From Datura wrightii (taxonomy: Eukaryota > Streptophyta > Magnoliopsida > Solanales > Solanaceae), in NCBI GenBank assembly GCA_035772735.1, contig JASDFA010000002.1, forward strand, positions 5,146,001 to 5,210,000: a stretch of DNA of 64,000 nt, given 5' to 3'. The notes below the pieces were generated by a model that saw only the letters and a list, made by a program, of their open reading frames with translations, did not search any database and was not told the origin of the DNA. Position numbers and translations under genes: made by a program. How positions within the stretch are numbered: position 1 is the stretch's first letter; each line of letters opens with the position of its first letter. Below, one piece after another: positions 32,262 through 42,628 of the stretch.

Positions 32262-34152
32262 CTTAATATAGCATATAGTTTTGACAATAGTGACTCAACT
32301 GATCATTGTACACTTGTGATAGCCACTCAATAAATGTCATTACCAATAATAACAAGGAAATCTTCTTTGATATGATTGATCATATTGAAGATAAATATCT
32401 TAAAGAAAATATTTAATAGAATTAAAAGATATAGTTCTTAACCAACAACATGACAAAGAAACAATTGAGCCTTTTAATATGAAAAACGTACTAAATAAAT
32501 TTAAAGAACAAAAGTCTAGTACAACAGTACAAGATCTTCAAACCGAATTATTACATATTAAAAATGAAGTCAAAGAAGTTAAGCGAAGACTTAACAAGCT
32601 AAAAACAGATGCTTTTGCTAATAAACTATTAAATGAACTATAACCAATGCAAGGATCTGAATTGTATTAATACGAACCAGGAGAAACATCAAAATTAGAA
32701 AAAGGTGAAGAAGAAGATGAGTCTCTAGGGAGCCCTCTAGAAGGTAAATCGAGAGTCAAAATAAAAATTATACTATTCACAAAATTGTATTATTAGACAC
32801 AGGTGCAGAACAAAACTTCATTATTGAAGGAATAATCCCTACTAAGTACTTTGAAAAAAGTACAACGCGGTTATTCTCCGCGATAGGAGAAATACTCAAA
32901 ATAAATTATAAACTCCATAAGGCACACATATGCAATAATGAAATCTTCTTTATTAATGATTTTGTAATAACTAAAGATATAAAAGAAGAAATAATATTAG
33001 GCACCCCCTTTATAACCCAAATAGAACGCTATGTCGCTGATTTAGATGGCATACACACCACTGCTCTAGGAAAAGATATCATTTTTCCCTACCTAAATAA
33101 TATATCAAAAGAAGAAAGTGAATTTATAAAAGAAAAAACTATCTTTAGAATAAATCCGCCTTCTCAACAAATAAACTATTTAAAGAACGAGATAAAATTT
33201 AAACGGATTGAATCCGCTTTAAAAAATCCGAAGGTAGAACCCAAAAATAAAAGCCTACAAGAATTCATCGAACAAGAAGTCTGTTAAGAATTTCCTAATG
33301 CCTTTTGGGATACGAAATGCCATATTATTGAGTTACCATATATTGAGGGATTCAACGAAAAGAATATCCCTACTAGGGAAAGACCTATTCAAATGAATCA
33401 GGAGTTAATGGAATAATGTAAAAAAGAAATCAATGATTTACTTGATAAAAAGATTATTAGACCTTCCAAGTCATCATGGAGTTGTTCAGCATTCTATGCC
33501 AATAATAGTGCGGAAAATGAAAGAGTGGCCCCAAGGCTAGTCATTAATTATAAGCCCCTTAACAAAGTTTTAAAATGGATCAGGTATCCAATACCCAATA
33601 AAAGAGATCTTCTTAAAATAACTTATAAAGCTAGCATTTATAGTAAGTTCGATATGATATCCGAATTTTTGAAAATACAGATAGTAGAAAAAGATAAATA
33701 TAAAACAACTTTTAATATACCTTCCGAACAATATGAATGGAATGTAATGCCATTCAGATTAAAAAATGCACCGTCTAAATTTCAGAATATAATGAACAAC
33801 ATATTTAATCCACATAGTCATATTTCTATAGTTTACATAGATGATGTTTTAATATACTCAGAAGATATTGACCAACACTTCAAACATATCCAAACCTTTT
33901 TAAAAGGTTTTAAGCAAAACATATTAGTAGTAAGCGCTAAAAAGATTAAGTTATTCCAGACTGCTATTAGATTCCTTGGTCATGACTTATATCAAGGAAC
34001 CTATAAACCCATTTGTAAAGCAATAAATTTCTCATTAAAATTTCCAGATGAATTAATTGATAAAACTCAGCTTCAGAGATTCTTAGGAAGTTTCAATTAT
34101 GTTGCAGATTTTATTACAAATATTAGACAGGTTTGTAAGCCTCTTTATCAGC
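32251..34152 (+). pseudogene. Pararetrovirus protease and reverse transcriptase, copy 2, broken and truncated
   Basis: The start ATG at 32251 is soon followed by a stop because the next few codons differ in length from copy 1. The protease site reads DTGAEQN near 32800 (copy 1 DTGADQN). From 33525 to 34152 the RT is open: a KFDMIS segment near 33650 that corresponds to catalytic motif A, and the YIDD motif at about 33834-33845, so both catalytic motifs look intact here, unlike in copy 1 where motif A lies in a damaged stretch. RNase H and everything after are lost at 34152. Earlier stops include ones near 33287 and 33415. Confidence 0.75.
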
Positions 34153-34190
34153 TTTTGGCAAAGATAGCTTTTGGCAAAGATAACTTTTCA
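34151..34190. repeat. Junction filler with a 16-base perfect tandem duplication
   Basis: GCTTTTGGCAAAGATA occurs at 34151-34166 and again at 34167-34182 without a gap. Viral homology stops at about 34152 and chromovirus protease homology resumes at about 34191. The intervening bases match neither flank as seen in sister copies. Confidence 0.8.
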
Positions 34191-34430
34191 AGGCTAACTC
34201 TACTAAATCTGCTGAGGTGACCTTATGAATGACCAAGAACGGGCAATCTCTATATACCCGTCTAGCTATAACTGAGTCATCTACTGGGGTAGAAACTGTG
34301 AAGGGCTTGGACAAGACATTGGGACTAAATTCGAAGCTATTGGCTATATATGGTGTCAGAAAAGATAGGGTAGCCCTCGGATCTAACAAAGCATACACAT
34401 CAACATGAAAAACTCTCAACATACCGGTGA
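34191..34430 (-). pseudogene. Chromovirus protease fragment at the virus junction
   Basis: Minus-strand translation gives MLRVFHVDVYALLDPRATLSF, where the active-site DPGA of the sister copies is DPRA (Gly to Arg), so the enzyme would be inactive. It continues through KPFTVSTPVDDSVIARRVYR and KVTSADLVEL and then breaks at the filler. In the sister copy at 39261 the same region continues with MTDFDV. RT, RNase H and integrase are missing. It belongs to the element whose gag and LTR follow to 38257. Confidence 0.75.
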
Positions 34431-35652
34431 CTACATCTGGTGATGCCTCCTGCTCTTGGCGAGTGTCTAAGGCATAGAATCTGTTCTGGCGCTGACCGCC
34501 AGCTGCACTAGTGGATGCCCCTTGATGTGCTGTGTGTGGGGGAGGGGCTTCTGATCTAGAAGCTGGGCCTCATCCCCCAACCTGATACTGTCTTATAGCG
34601 GGACAATCTCTAAGCATATGTCCAGGAAACCCACATCCAAAAAATGCTCCTGACCCTACCAAACACTGGCCTGTGTGCCCTCGGCCACATCTGCGGCACG
34701 CTGGAACGCTAAAATCTGCGAGTCTGCTGCTATGACCCCTCGAGCCTGACGGTCGCCCCCTCTTATCATGTCGGGGCCTAGATGGCAGATGATGCTGGGG
34801 CTAACAATCTCTGGTGGGTTTGCTGTCGATGCCCACCAGCAGACCTCTGTTGAGAAAATCTGTGGTCCTCAGTTCTGTCCCTCTTGGCCTCCCTTTCCCT
34901 TGAGTGTGCCGCCTCCATCTGTTGGGCGTACAATACAATACGAGGGAAGTCCATGTCCTGTTGGAGCATCGTTGTCCTGCAGTCCTTGTCCAAATATCCT
35001 TCTATACATTGCACAAATCTGCTCACCAGCGCCCGCTGTTCGGCCACTAACTCCGAGGCATACTTAGATAGGCGGGTGAACTCAAGGGCGTACTCTTGAA
35101 CAGTCATCCTTCCTTGTTTTAGATTCACAAATTCAGCTTCTTTTAACTCCCTCATCTCTCGAGGAACGAACTGATCGAGGAATGCAACCTGAAACTCCTC
35201 CTATGTGATCGGACTTGCTCCTACGACCTTGTTGTCCTTCCACTGGCGAAACCAAATATGCGCAACCCCCTTTAACTAGTAAGAGGCCAACTCTGCGTAC
35301 TCAACACTACTCACCCCCATAACCTGGGTGATCTTGACAAATCAATGAAATCATGCGGGTCTTCCTCAACCTTGAACCCTAGAAACTCCGGCGGGTTCAT
35401 CCTCAAGAAGTTCCTGACTCGAGCTGCCGCTGCATTGCCATTTTGCGGAACATGCACAACGGCCTGCTGATTGACTTGAGCGGTCAAGGCTTGTGCAAGC
35501 ATTTGAATGGCAGCTCAAAACTCAGCATGAGCGACTGGCTCCGGTGCTTGAGGCTCCTGAACTGGTGGGGCTGGCCGATGGTCATGACAGTTTCCCTCAT
35601 TGTGTCCTTCACCACCTCCATTCCTCCTTCCTTTCATCCATCTAGGATCCAT
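34431..35652 (-). pseudogene. gag: Chromovirus gag pseudogene
   Basis: The likely start is the Met at 35652 (MDPRWMKGRRNGG). Recognisable blocks: AAIQMLAQALTAQVNQQAVV near 35480, FLRMNPPEFLGFK near 35395, LEFTRLSKYASELVAEQRAL near 35060, DKDCRTTMLQQDMDFPR near 34960. The C-terminal zinc region has CRRCGRGHTGQC intact, but the second motif reads FFGCGFPGHMLRDC, its first Cys replaced by Phe. Stops and frame changes separate the blocks (frames end at 35311 and 34778). Particle protein of the element whose LTR starts at 35864. Confidence 0.75.
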
Positions 35653-35859
35653 GATTCCGCAATCTCAAATAGCACAAATTAGGAGGTATAGAAAAGATTT
35701 TCATCGCACGACATAGATTATGAAAGAAGGGAACATTTCCTAGAACGTCTAGTAGCCTCTTCGTCATAAGTGTGGCGCGCTTCACACCCATGAAAAAGAC
35801 TCTATCTAACGCGGCTTTCAGACTCCCTTGGACATATCAAACCTATTGCTCTGCTACCA
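35653..35859 (-). other. Leader and primer-binding site
   Basis: The minus strand at 35859-35848 reads TGGTAGCAGAGC, the tRNA-iMet site with one change. The leader is conserved with the sister copies and has no gene. Confidence 0.75.
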
Positions 35860-35863
35860 AGTT

Positions 35864-38257
35864 TGTCACGACCCTAATGGATGCCCAGATCATAGACAAG
35901 GGACAAGGGACCCCGAGAGACCCCATGTCGACCCATGGCATAAGAATTCAACTAACTCATTCAATAAACATCAAGAACACATAATTATAAACTCAACGGA
36001 AGTCAAACTTAATGTGACAACATAATAAATATCTGAAGCTGAAAGCACGTCTAAGTTTAATAAGTCTCTAATCTGGACGAGCTGATGGGACAATACCCCC
36101 AACTAACACAACAATATTGGAACTTAAAGGACATCTAAAACAACTGAAGGTGTAGTCCCTAAAAGATGAGGACTCACCAAATAAGCAGGTGCTAACTCAG
36201 AACAACGACTAAGAACGGGGCTGAACTCTGAAAACCGGGTCTTGCATCATGAAATGATACAGCATAGAAAGTATGCGGTCAGTACGTGGAATGTACCGAG
36301 TATACAAGGTAAGTAAAAACCTCTTAAGTAAAATAAATCATTTAAAGCATTTCATAACATATCATAAACTTTCGAGTGTAAATAGATGGCCACAGGCATT
36401 CATTCTAAAATCGTAGTCTTATCATAACATGAACATGCATAGCTTTGGAACATCATGATTGACTCGAATGACTCAAAGATGAAACATATATTCATATCAA
36501 AATCTAAACAATGAGTCAAACCTTGCTTTTTGAACATGCATGCGAAAGATAATGATCATGAGTAATGAATATGCAATCTGAATGATTTAGATAGTGGGAG
36601 ACCCATCACTTAACAGACATACCACGGTAGAGCTTATGTGGTTCCGACTATCACACTCAAATGGGCAAAGCCGTCCTAAACTTTGCCAAGGCTAAGGATG
36701 ATACCATGATATCGGTATCAAGCTGAAGGGTTAATCGGGCCGGGGATAGCTCACAAGGGAGTTCCCAATTATATAATAGTATCAACCTACATTGGCGCGT
36801 CGTTCTAGGGTATAGGGTGATTGACCCTTAACCCGCTCGGTGCTACTCTTATCCCAAAAACATGCAATGCTCTACATCATTTACAACGAAGCTCAACATC
36901 ATCTATGGACGAAGCTCAACATCGTCTAATGATGAAGCTCAATATGAAATCATGCATAACTCAACATCGTATGAAATGAAACTCAACATTTTCTATTGAC
37001 AAAGCTCATTAATGAATCATGCATAGACTCTACATCATATGAAAATGAAGCTCAACATTTTCCCTTGACAAAGCTCAACAAAGACACACATCTCAATTAT
37101 GAATTAATGCATATGAGAAGCTTTATTTCCAACATACCACAATCTCAAACATCTGTGGGAGCAACTACCCCAAATCATATTTTAAGCTACATATAGAAAT
37201 ATTTACTCAACATACCACAAGCTAGAATTTATAATAAAATTTGAGAAATTTTACTTCAACAATGTAGTAAGCTTATGTCGGGAAAATCATCACTTTAAAT
37301 CAACATGTGGGCATCACCCAAAGTTTCATCATACTTGGATCTAATCAATTCTTTTTGAAAACAACAAGATAGATCATGGGATGTTTTAGAAACATGCTTT
37401 TCATCATCAACCTCATCATCATCACACATTTTTCATAAATCACTTCTTTTATGATCTCACCATCCATGGGCATTTTAGATTGAATTTTTTGAAAAACAAA
37501 TTTTGTAAGGAAAACAATTTAGAATCCACCCAAGCTTTATAAATCATCAATATAAATACAATCTAATCATACCCATGTATAGAGATTGAAGAATCATGAA
37601 ATTGAGTAAAACCCCATACTTGATCATAGATGATTTATCATATTTTGATAGAAATTGGGCATGGGTGTGGAAGAAGACACCCACTCATAGCCTTACATAT
37701 CTGTAAATGGTGAATTATAACACCTTCTAATATCCCGAGCTAAGATTCCAATGGAAACCTTGAGATTTTGCCTTGAATCTCCTCTTCAAACCTTCAAACT
37801 TGCATGCATGGGAAGAATAGCTTGGAATAGGTTTTACCCTGCTTAAAACACACTAAAGAAAGCCTTAAAATACATAGTATAGGTCTTAGGAATTTAGGAA
37901 ATTATGAGAAGGCCCTTACTATTTCGTAGAAAATGGCTGCCAGGTGACCCCAACGGGTGACTTGACGATTCGTCAGGACGGGCAACGACTCGTCGAGTCG
38001 CCCGCCAAGTGCACTGATTAACTGAACTGTTGGGGCTCATAACGAGGGACATAAAGACTCATTCCTTGAGACCATGACTCACGGTCACCTTCTGTCAAGT
38101 ACACTGCTTTAACATTCATGAAAAACCATTTTATTTTATCACGACTCACCTCACGAGTCGTTGGGAACTAGCCATGACTTGTGGGGTTCCATCCATTAGG
38201 TACACTGGTATTTCTTCCAATCTAATTCCAATCATCACCCCACGAGTGACATGACGA
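35864..38257 (-). repeat. Chromovirus 5' LTR, 5' end truncated
   Basis: The 3' end TGTCACGACCC (plus-strand view) is at 35864. The conserved stem-loop lies at 36155-36173, with a weaker stem than in other copies. The palindromic island is at about 37950-38250. The expected TGTAATACCCC start is missing: the LTR runs straight into an RNase H frame at about 38258, so the junction is a deletion or recombination, not a clean LTR end. A local minisatellite is at 36887-37085. Confidence 0.75.
36887..37085. repeat. Irregular minisatellite of GAAGCTCAACAT units in an LTR
   Basis: GAAGCTCAACAT, AAAGCTCAACA and similar forms recur about seven times, spaced 23-46 bases apart, some with ATGCAT in the longer spacers. 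The LTR at 5066-7318 has only one or two such units at the matching place, so the array expanded in this copy or its subfamily. Confidence 0.6.
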
Positions 38258-39260
38258 ACTTACCATGCTGCATTAATACACAACCAAGGCCGATCCTTGA
38301 GGCGTCGCAATATACCACAAACCCATCGGTACCCTCAGGTAGGGTCAACACTGGTGTTGAGGTAAGTCGAGTCTTCAACTCTTGGGAGATCTTCTCACAA
38401 GCCTCCAACCATTAAAACTTAACTTTCTTCTAGGTCAACTTAGTCAATGGTGATTCAATGGATGAAATCCTTCCACAAACCTCCTGTAGTAACTAGCTAA
38501 GCCCAAGAAACTCTTGATATCCGAAGGACTTAGTGGTCAAGGTCAATTATTCACAGCTTCCATCTTTTGAGAGTCCACCTATGCACCCTCACTTGACACC
38601 ATATGACCAAAAAATGCTAAGGAGTTTAACCAAAGCTCACACTTTCTGAATTTAGCATACAACTGGCGATCCTTAAGAGTCTATAGTACCACCCTCAAAT
38701 GAGCGGCATGCTCCTCTTCACTCCGAGAGTATATGAGAATGTCATATATGAACACGATGAAGAACATATCCAAATACGGATTGAACACCCTTTTCACAAA
38801 TCCATAAAAGTTGCAGGAGCATTCATTAGTCAAAAAGACATAACTACAAACTCACAGTGACCATATCTAGTCCTGAAGGCTTTCTTTGGAATGTCACTCT
38901 CCCGAACCCAGAGCTGGTGATAACTGGATCTAAGGCCTATCTTTGAAAAACACTTAGCACCATGGAGCTGGTCAAATAAATCATCAATGTTGCGGAGGGA
39001 ATACCTGTTTTTGATTGTCACCTTGATTAATTGCCAATAGTCAATGCACATTCAAAGGGAACCATCCTTCTTTCAGAAAAAGAGAACAGGTGCATCCCAT
39101 AAGGATTTGCTTGGTCTGATGAAACCCTTTTCTAAAAGATCCTTCAACTACTCCTTCAATTCCTTTAGCTCAATTGGAGCCAATCTATAAGGAGGAATAG
39201 TTATAGGCTGCGTATTAAGAAGAAGGTCAATACCAAAATCAATCTCCTGCTCGGGAGGAA
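38258..39260 (-). pseudogene. Chromovirus reverse transcriptase and partial RNase H, inactivated
   Basis: Minus-strand order from 39260 down: RT start region, then MCIDYWQLIKVTIKNRYS (39051) and motif A as KIGLRSSYHQL (usual KIDLRSGYHQL, so the first catalytic Asp is Gly). The YxDD box near 38738 reads FIYDIL where sisters have FIDDIL, so a second catalytic Asp is Tyr. RNase H begins near 38410 and is cut at 38258 after the QHGK segment. Integrase is absent. Both RT substitutions alone would abolish polymerase activity. Confidence 0.75.
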
Positions 39261-39830
39261 TTCCTAGTAAATCATCTGGAAACACTTATGAATATTTACA
39301 CACTACAGGAGCTAACTGGATAGTCGGGGTTTTGGATGTAACATCCTTAAACCTAACTAAATGGTAGATGCAACCTATAGAGATCATCTTTCTGGCCTTA
39401 AGGTAGGAATTGAAGCGACCTATAGGCACAGCTAAACAACCCTTCCACTCTAGGACTGCTTCACTCAAAAACCAAAACCCTACCGCTCGGGTTCTACAAT
39501 TTACTGAGGCATAATATGCATGTAGCCAATCCATACTAAAGATAACATCAAAATCTGTCATGGCTAGCTCTACTAAATCTGCTGAGGTGACATTCTTAAG
39601 GACTCTGACAGGGCAATTTCTATATACTAGTCGAGCTATAAGTGAACCATCGACTGGAGTAGAGATTGAGAAGGGCTTTGATATGATTTCGGAATAGACT
39701 CTAAAACTACTAGCACCATAGGGCGTCATAAAAGTTAAAGTAGCCCCTGGATCTAACAATGCATATATATCAAGGTGGAATACTCGTAACATACTAATGA
39801 CCATATTTGGTGAAGTCTCCTACTCCTAGC
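39261..39830 (-). pseudogene. Chromovirus aspartic protease, long open frame
   Basis: The minus-strand frame from 39804 to 39286 is open for 172 codons: LDIYALLDPGATLTF is the active-site region, then KPFSISTPVDGSLIARLVYR, TSADLVELAMTDFDVIF, MDWLHAYYASVNCRTR and the linker toward RT (YHLVRFKDVTSKTP). It is the best preserved protease in the window. It follows gag in transcription order and precedes the RT at 39260. The frame stops at 39286, before RT. Confidence 0.75.
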
Positions 39831-41005
39831 AAGATACAAGGGCATAAAACCTATTTTGGCGTTGGCCACCACTTGCACTAGTGGACGCACCCTGCTGAGC
39901 TGGGCATGCTGATGCTGATGTTGAGAAGGTAGCCTGAGCACGACCTCTACCATCGCCCTGTCTAGACATAGGACCCTCTCGGCGCCTATGCCCGGGTCTA
40001 CCACACACAAAACATATATCTAACCCAATCAAGCACTCCCCTATGTGATTCTTGCAACACTTTTCACATATCGAAAAGGTACGCTCTACCTGCATGCTTC
40101 TCTGTCCCCTCAAACCTGACACTCCGCTCCTCTAATCACCTCACGTTCTAGATGAAACACTGGCAGATGATGGCGTTGGAGCTAATGACCTCTGATGAGA
40201 TTACTGGTGATGTCCGCCTCCTGACCTCTACTGAAAGAACCTATAACTATTTGTCCTGGCCCTCATGGCCTCCCTCTCTCTCTGATGAACCTCTTCCATC
40301 TGCTGGGTGTACAAAACAAATCGAGGAAAGTCAATGTCCTGATGAAGCATAGCGGTCCTACAATCCTTTACCAGGTAGTCTGCTACTCTATGCACAAACC
40401 TGCTCACCCGAGCTCTCCGATCAGCCACCAGATCTAGTGCATATTTGGACAAACGAATGAACTATAAAGAAAATTGTTGGACCGACATATTGTTCTGCCT
40501 CAGGTTCACAAATTCATCTGCTCTGATTTCCCTCATCTCTGGGGGAATAACCGATCCAAGAAAGCAGTATGGAACTCATCCTAACCAATGGGGCCCGCTC
40601 CAACTACCCTACCATCCTTTCACGTTCTGAACCAAATGTGGGCAACCCCTTTCAACTAATACGAGGCCAGATATGAGCACTCCTCCCCCGTCACCCCCAT
40701 GATCTATGTGATTTTCAGAATCTCATCAATAAACTCATATGGATCCTCGTCCACCTTCGATCCAAGAAACTCCGTAGCATTGATCCTAAGAAAATATAAA
40801 ATTTTCTACGCTACAGCCTGTTGGTTGACTTGTGCTTTCAAAGCCTGAGCTAACATCCTGATGGTAGCCCTAAACTCTGCATGGGTCACCTGCTCGGGCA
40901 ATGATCCTCGGGGGCTAGTGGGACCTGCTGGTGCCCATCCCTATTGCCATTGTCATGGCCATTTCCATTTCTGTTCCTTCTTCCATTAACTCAGTGAGGA
41001 GGCAT
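39831..41005 (-). pseudogene. gag: Chromovirus gag pseudogene
   Basis: The start is placed at the Met at 41005 (MPPH, then a stop), matching the gag at 4856. The central block VADYLVKDCRTAMLHQDIDF lies near 40370. The C-terminus has CEKCCKNHIGEC (first zinc motif, Gly replaced by Cys) and CFVCGRPGHRRREG, where the last Cys of the second motif is Gly. Stops and frame changes are frequent in the N-terminal half. This gag belongs with the protease and RT at 38258-39830. Confidence 0.7.
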
Positions 41006-41208
41006 GATTCTGCAAACGTGTATAGCATGAGATAGAAGGATAGAGAGACATTTCATCGCATGACATAGATAATGAAAGAAGGGAAGTTTCCTAAAACATT
41101 TCATAGCCTCTTCTTCATAACTGTGGCTTGCTTCATACCCATGAAAAAGACTCTACTTAACGCGGCTTTCAAACACCCTAGGATAATAAATCTAATGCTC
41201 TGATACCA
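41006..41208 (-). other. Leader and tRNA-iMet primer-binding site
   Basis: TGGTATCAGAGC on the minus strand at 41208-41197, followed by the LTR end at 41213. Leader homologous to those at 4857 and 35653. Confidence 0.8.
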
Positions 41209-41212
41209 TGTT

Positions 41213-41592
41213 TGTCATGACTTTAGCATAGGCGCGGATAGAGAAACGGGACTAGCAACCCCGAGAGACTCCAAATCGACCCATCACATGAACATAGAAG
41301 CTAAGAGCACACAACAACAGGAACATAATAAAATAAATTGTGCTTAAGTGGAAGTCTACGTATACATTAATCTAAAATAGAATCAATAATAACAACCTGA
41401 TTTCTACATAATGTTTGAAAAGCCTCTAACATAACTGATGAGCTGATGGGACAACATCCCCAACTATATCGACAAAGTTTGACTGAAAGAGAGTAACAAT
41501 AGATAAGTGAATGTCATCGGAGGATGGGGACTCACGAGCACGGGCTAGACAGGCTAGAGGGGAAAGCAAGACTAGTGATGCGACTGAGATGT
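41213..41592 (-). repeat. Chromovirus LTR, 3' 380 bases only
   Basis: It starts TGTCATGACTTTAGC (plus-strand view) beside the primer-binding site and keeps the conserved hairpin position at 41513, although the stem is weakened (GTCATCGGAGGATGGGGAC). It stops at 41592 where TGTTACACCCTG begins. Confidence 0.7.
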
Positions 41593-41870
41593 TACACCCT
41601 GAAATTTTTTTTGATGATTATTTAATGGTTATATGTCATATTATGAGAATTATGGGTTGTATATTATCCGTAGGTGAGGAGGAAAACATGTGCAAAGGGA
41701 AAAGCGAAGAGTATGTGAAATTTGTCAATAAGGGTCAACTTTAAATAGTAATATCTCTAAACATATAATGATCCAGAAGTCCCATAACCTACTAAGTGAA
41801 AGGTATTTGAGTCTAGTTTACAGTGAAAAAAACAGCTCATCAATCGCAATTTGGAGTAACATTTGGATCA
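41593..41870 (+). repeat. Possible LTR start of an unclassified element
   Basis: The stretch starts TGTTACACCCTGAAATTTT, like the start of a plant gypsy LTR on the plus strand, and lacks similarity to the other LTRs here. It ends where the Athila gag begins. No gene is seen. Only the first bases support the LTR call. Confidence 0.3.
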
Positions 41871-42505
41871 AAGAGTCCACTAACGGTGTATATATGGACA
41901 GCTTGCTAAACATGTCAACAAACTTCTTAAACTAATCCTCCTTCTTTTTCTTTGTATGTCGTTGTGGATACGGTGGTGGGATTCTTGCTTCAACTTTATC
42001 ATCACCCTTTCCCTTCATGCCTTCCTCTTCTTCATCAACTTGAATGTGGATCTCATCATCCTTATCCTTTGTTTCTTCCTCATCATTTTCTTCATTCTCC
42101 GAAGTCATTGGCTTTGTATCAACCTCTTTTTCATCAGCTACTTTCGGGTTCTCCACCTTACTAAACTTCCCCGGTGTATCTCCTATAACCTTTCCACTTC
42201 TAGTGACAATAGCCATATATTGACCATCTTTCTTTGGGTTAGGCATTGTGTCACTAGGTAGTGTTCCCTTCATCCTCGGGTTTATTTGAGCCGATAGGTG
42301 ATTCGTTTGGGCTTCTAAATGCTTGATGGATGTCGAGTGTGAACTCATAGTTTAAGAAAGGTTAGACACCTCCCCTCTTAATTCCTTCACCCCACTTTTA
42401 GTCGAATCTACTTTCTTCAAGACTCTTGATAGCATTTCTTCAATTTTTGAGCTACCTGCATCACTTCCCCCTAGCTGGTTTTGCGGATTCCCAACCTTAC
42501 AAGGT
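41871..42505 (-). pseudogene. gag: Athila-type gag C-terminal fragment
   Basis: The minus strand carries MSSHSTSIKHLEAQTNHLSAQ and the lineage signature MAIVTRSGK, then a strongly acidic stretch (ENEENDEEETKDKDDE, residues about 75-95 of the frame starting at 42348), a basic KKKKED and, after a stop, FKKFVDMFSKLSIYTPLVDSL. The last segment corresponds to the FISMLKQFSVTIPLVEA block of the copy at 15549-16886. The N-terminal gag half is deleted: at about 42505 the sequence jumps to the leader. The acidic stretch appears longer than in the other copy. Confidence 0.7.
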
Positions 42506-42628
42506 GGAATGCATGGATTTAGACTTCGATGATAATTATAAAATCAAGTAGCTACGATGCACACTAATTCAACTTAACAATCAAGCACAAGATTATCAAG
42601 CGCTAGTCCCAAGCAACGACGCTATTTT
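42506..42628 (-). other. Athila-type leader with decayed primer-binding site
   Basis: The minus strand at 42623-42606 reads TAGCGTCGTTGCTTGGGA, a changed TGGCGCCGTTGCCGGGGA. It is five bases from the LTR end at 42629. No gene. Confidence 0.6.

Larger units (their letters stand above)
28808..34152 (+). mobile_element. Endogenous pararetrovirus copy 2, truncated in reverse transcriptase
   Basis: It starts exactly at a new primer-binding site, directly after the promoter region of copy 1, so the copies are head to tail. Over 219 bases at the start of ORF2 (21594 against 29515) I count three differences. Copy 2 has private deletions: about 175 bases before the coat zinc knuckle, about 20 bases in the Cys-rich start of pol, and about 60 bases before the protease. 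It ends at about 34152 in the RT/RNase H connection, at a junction with filler sequence. Confidence 0.85.

Noticed and set aside
41956..42261. Hydrophobic plus-strand frame that looks like a membrane protein
   Set aside because: Antisense of the acidic Athila gag stretch; acidic codons read backwards give Phe/Leu/Ile/Ser.
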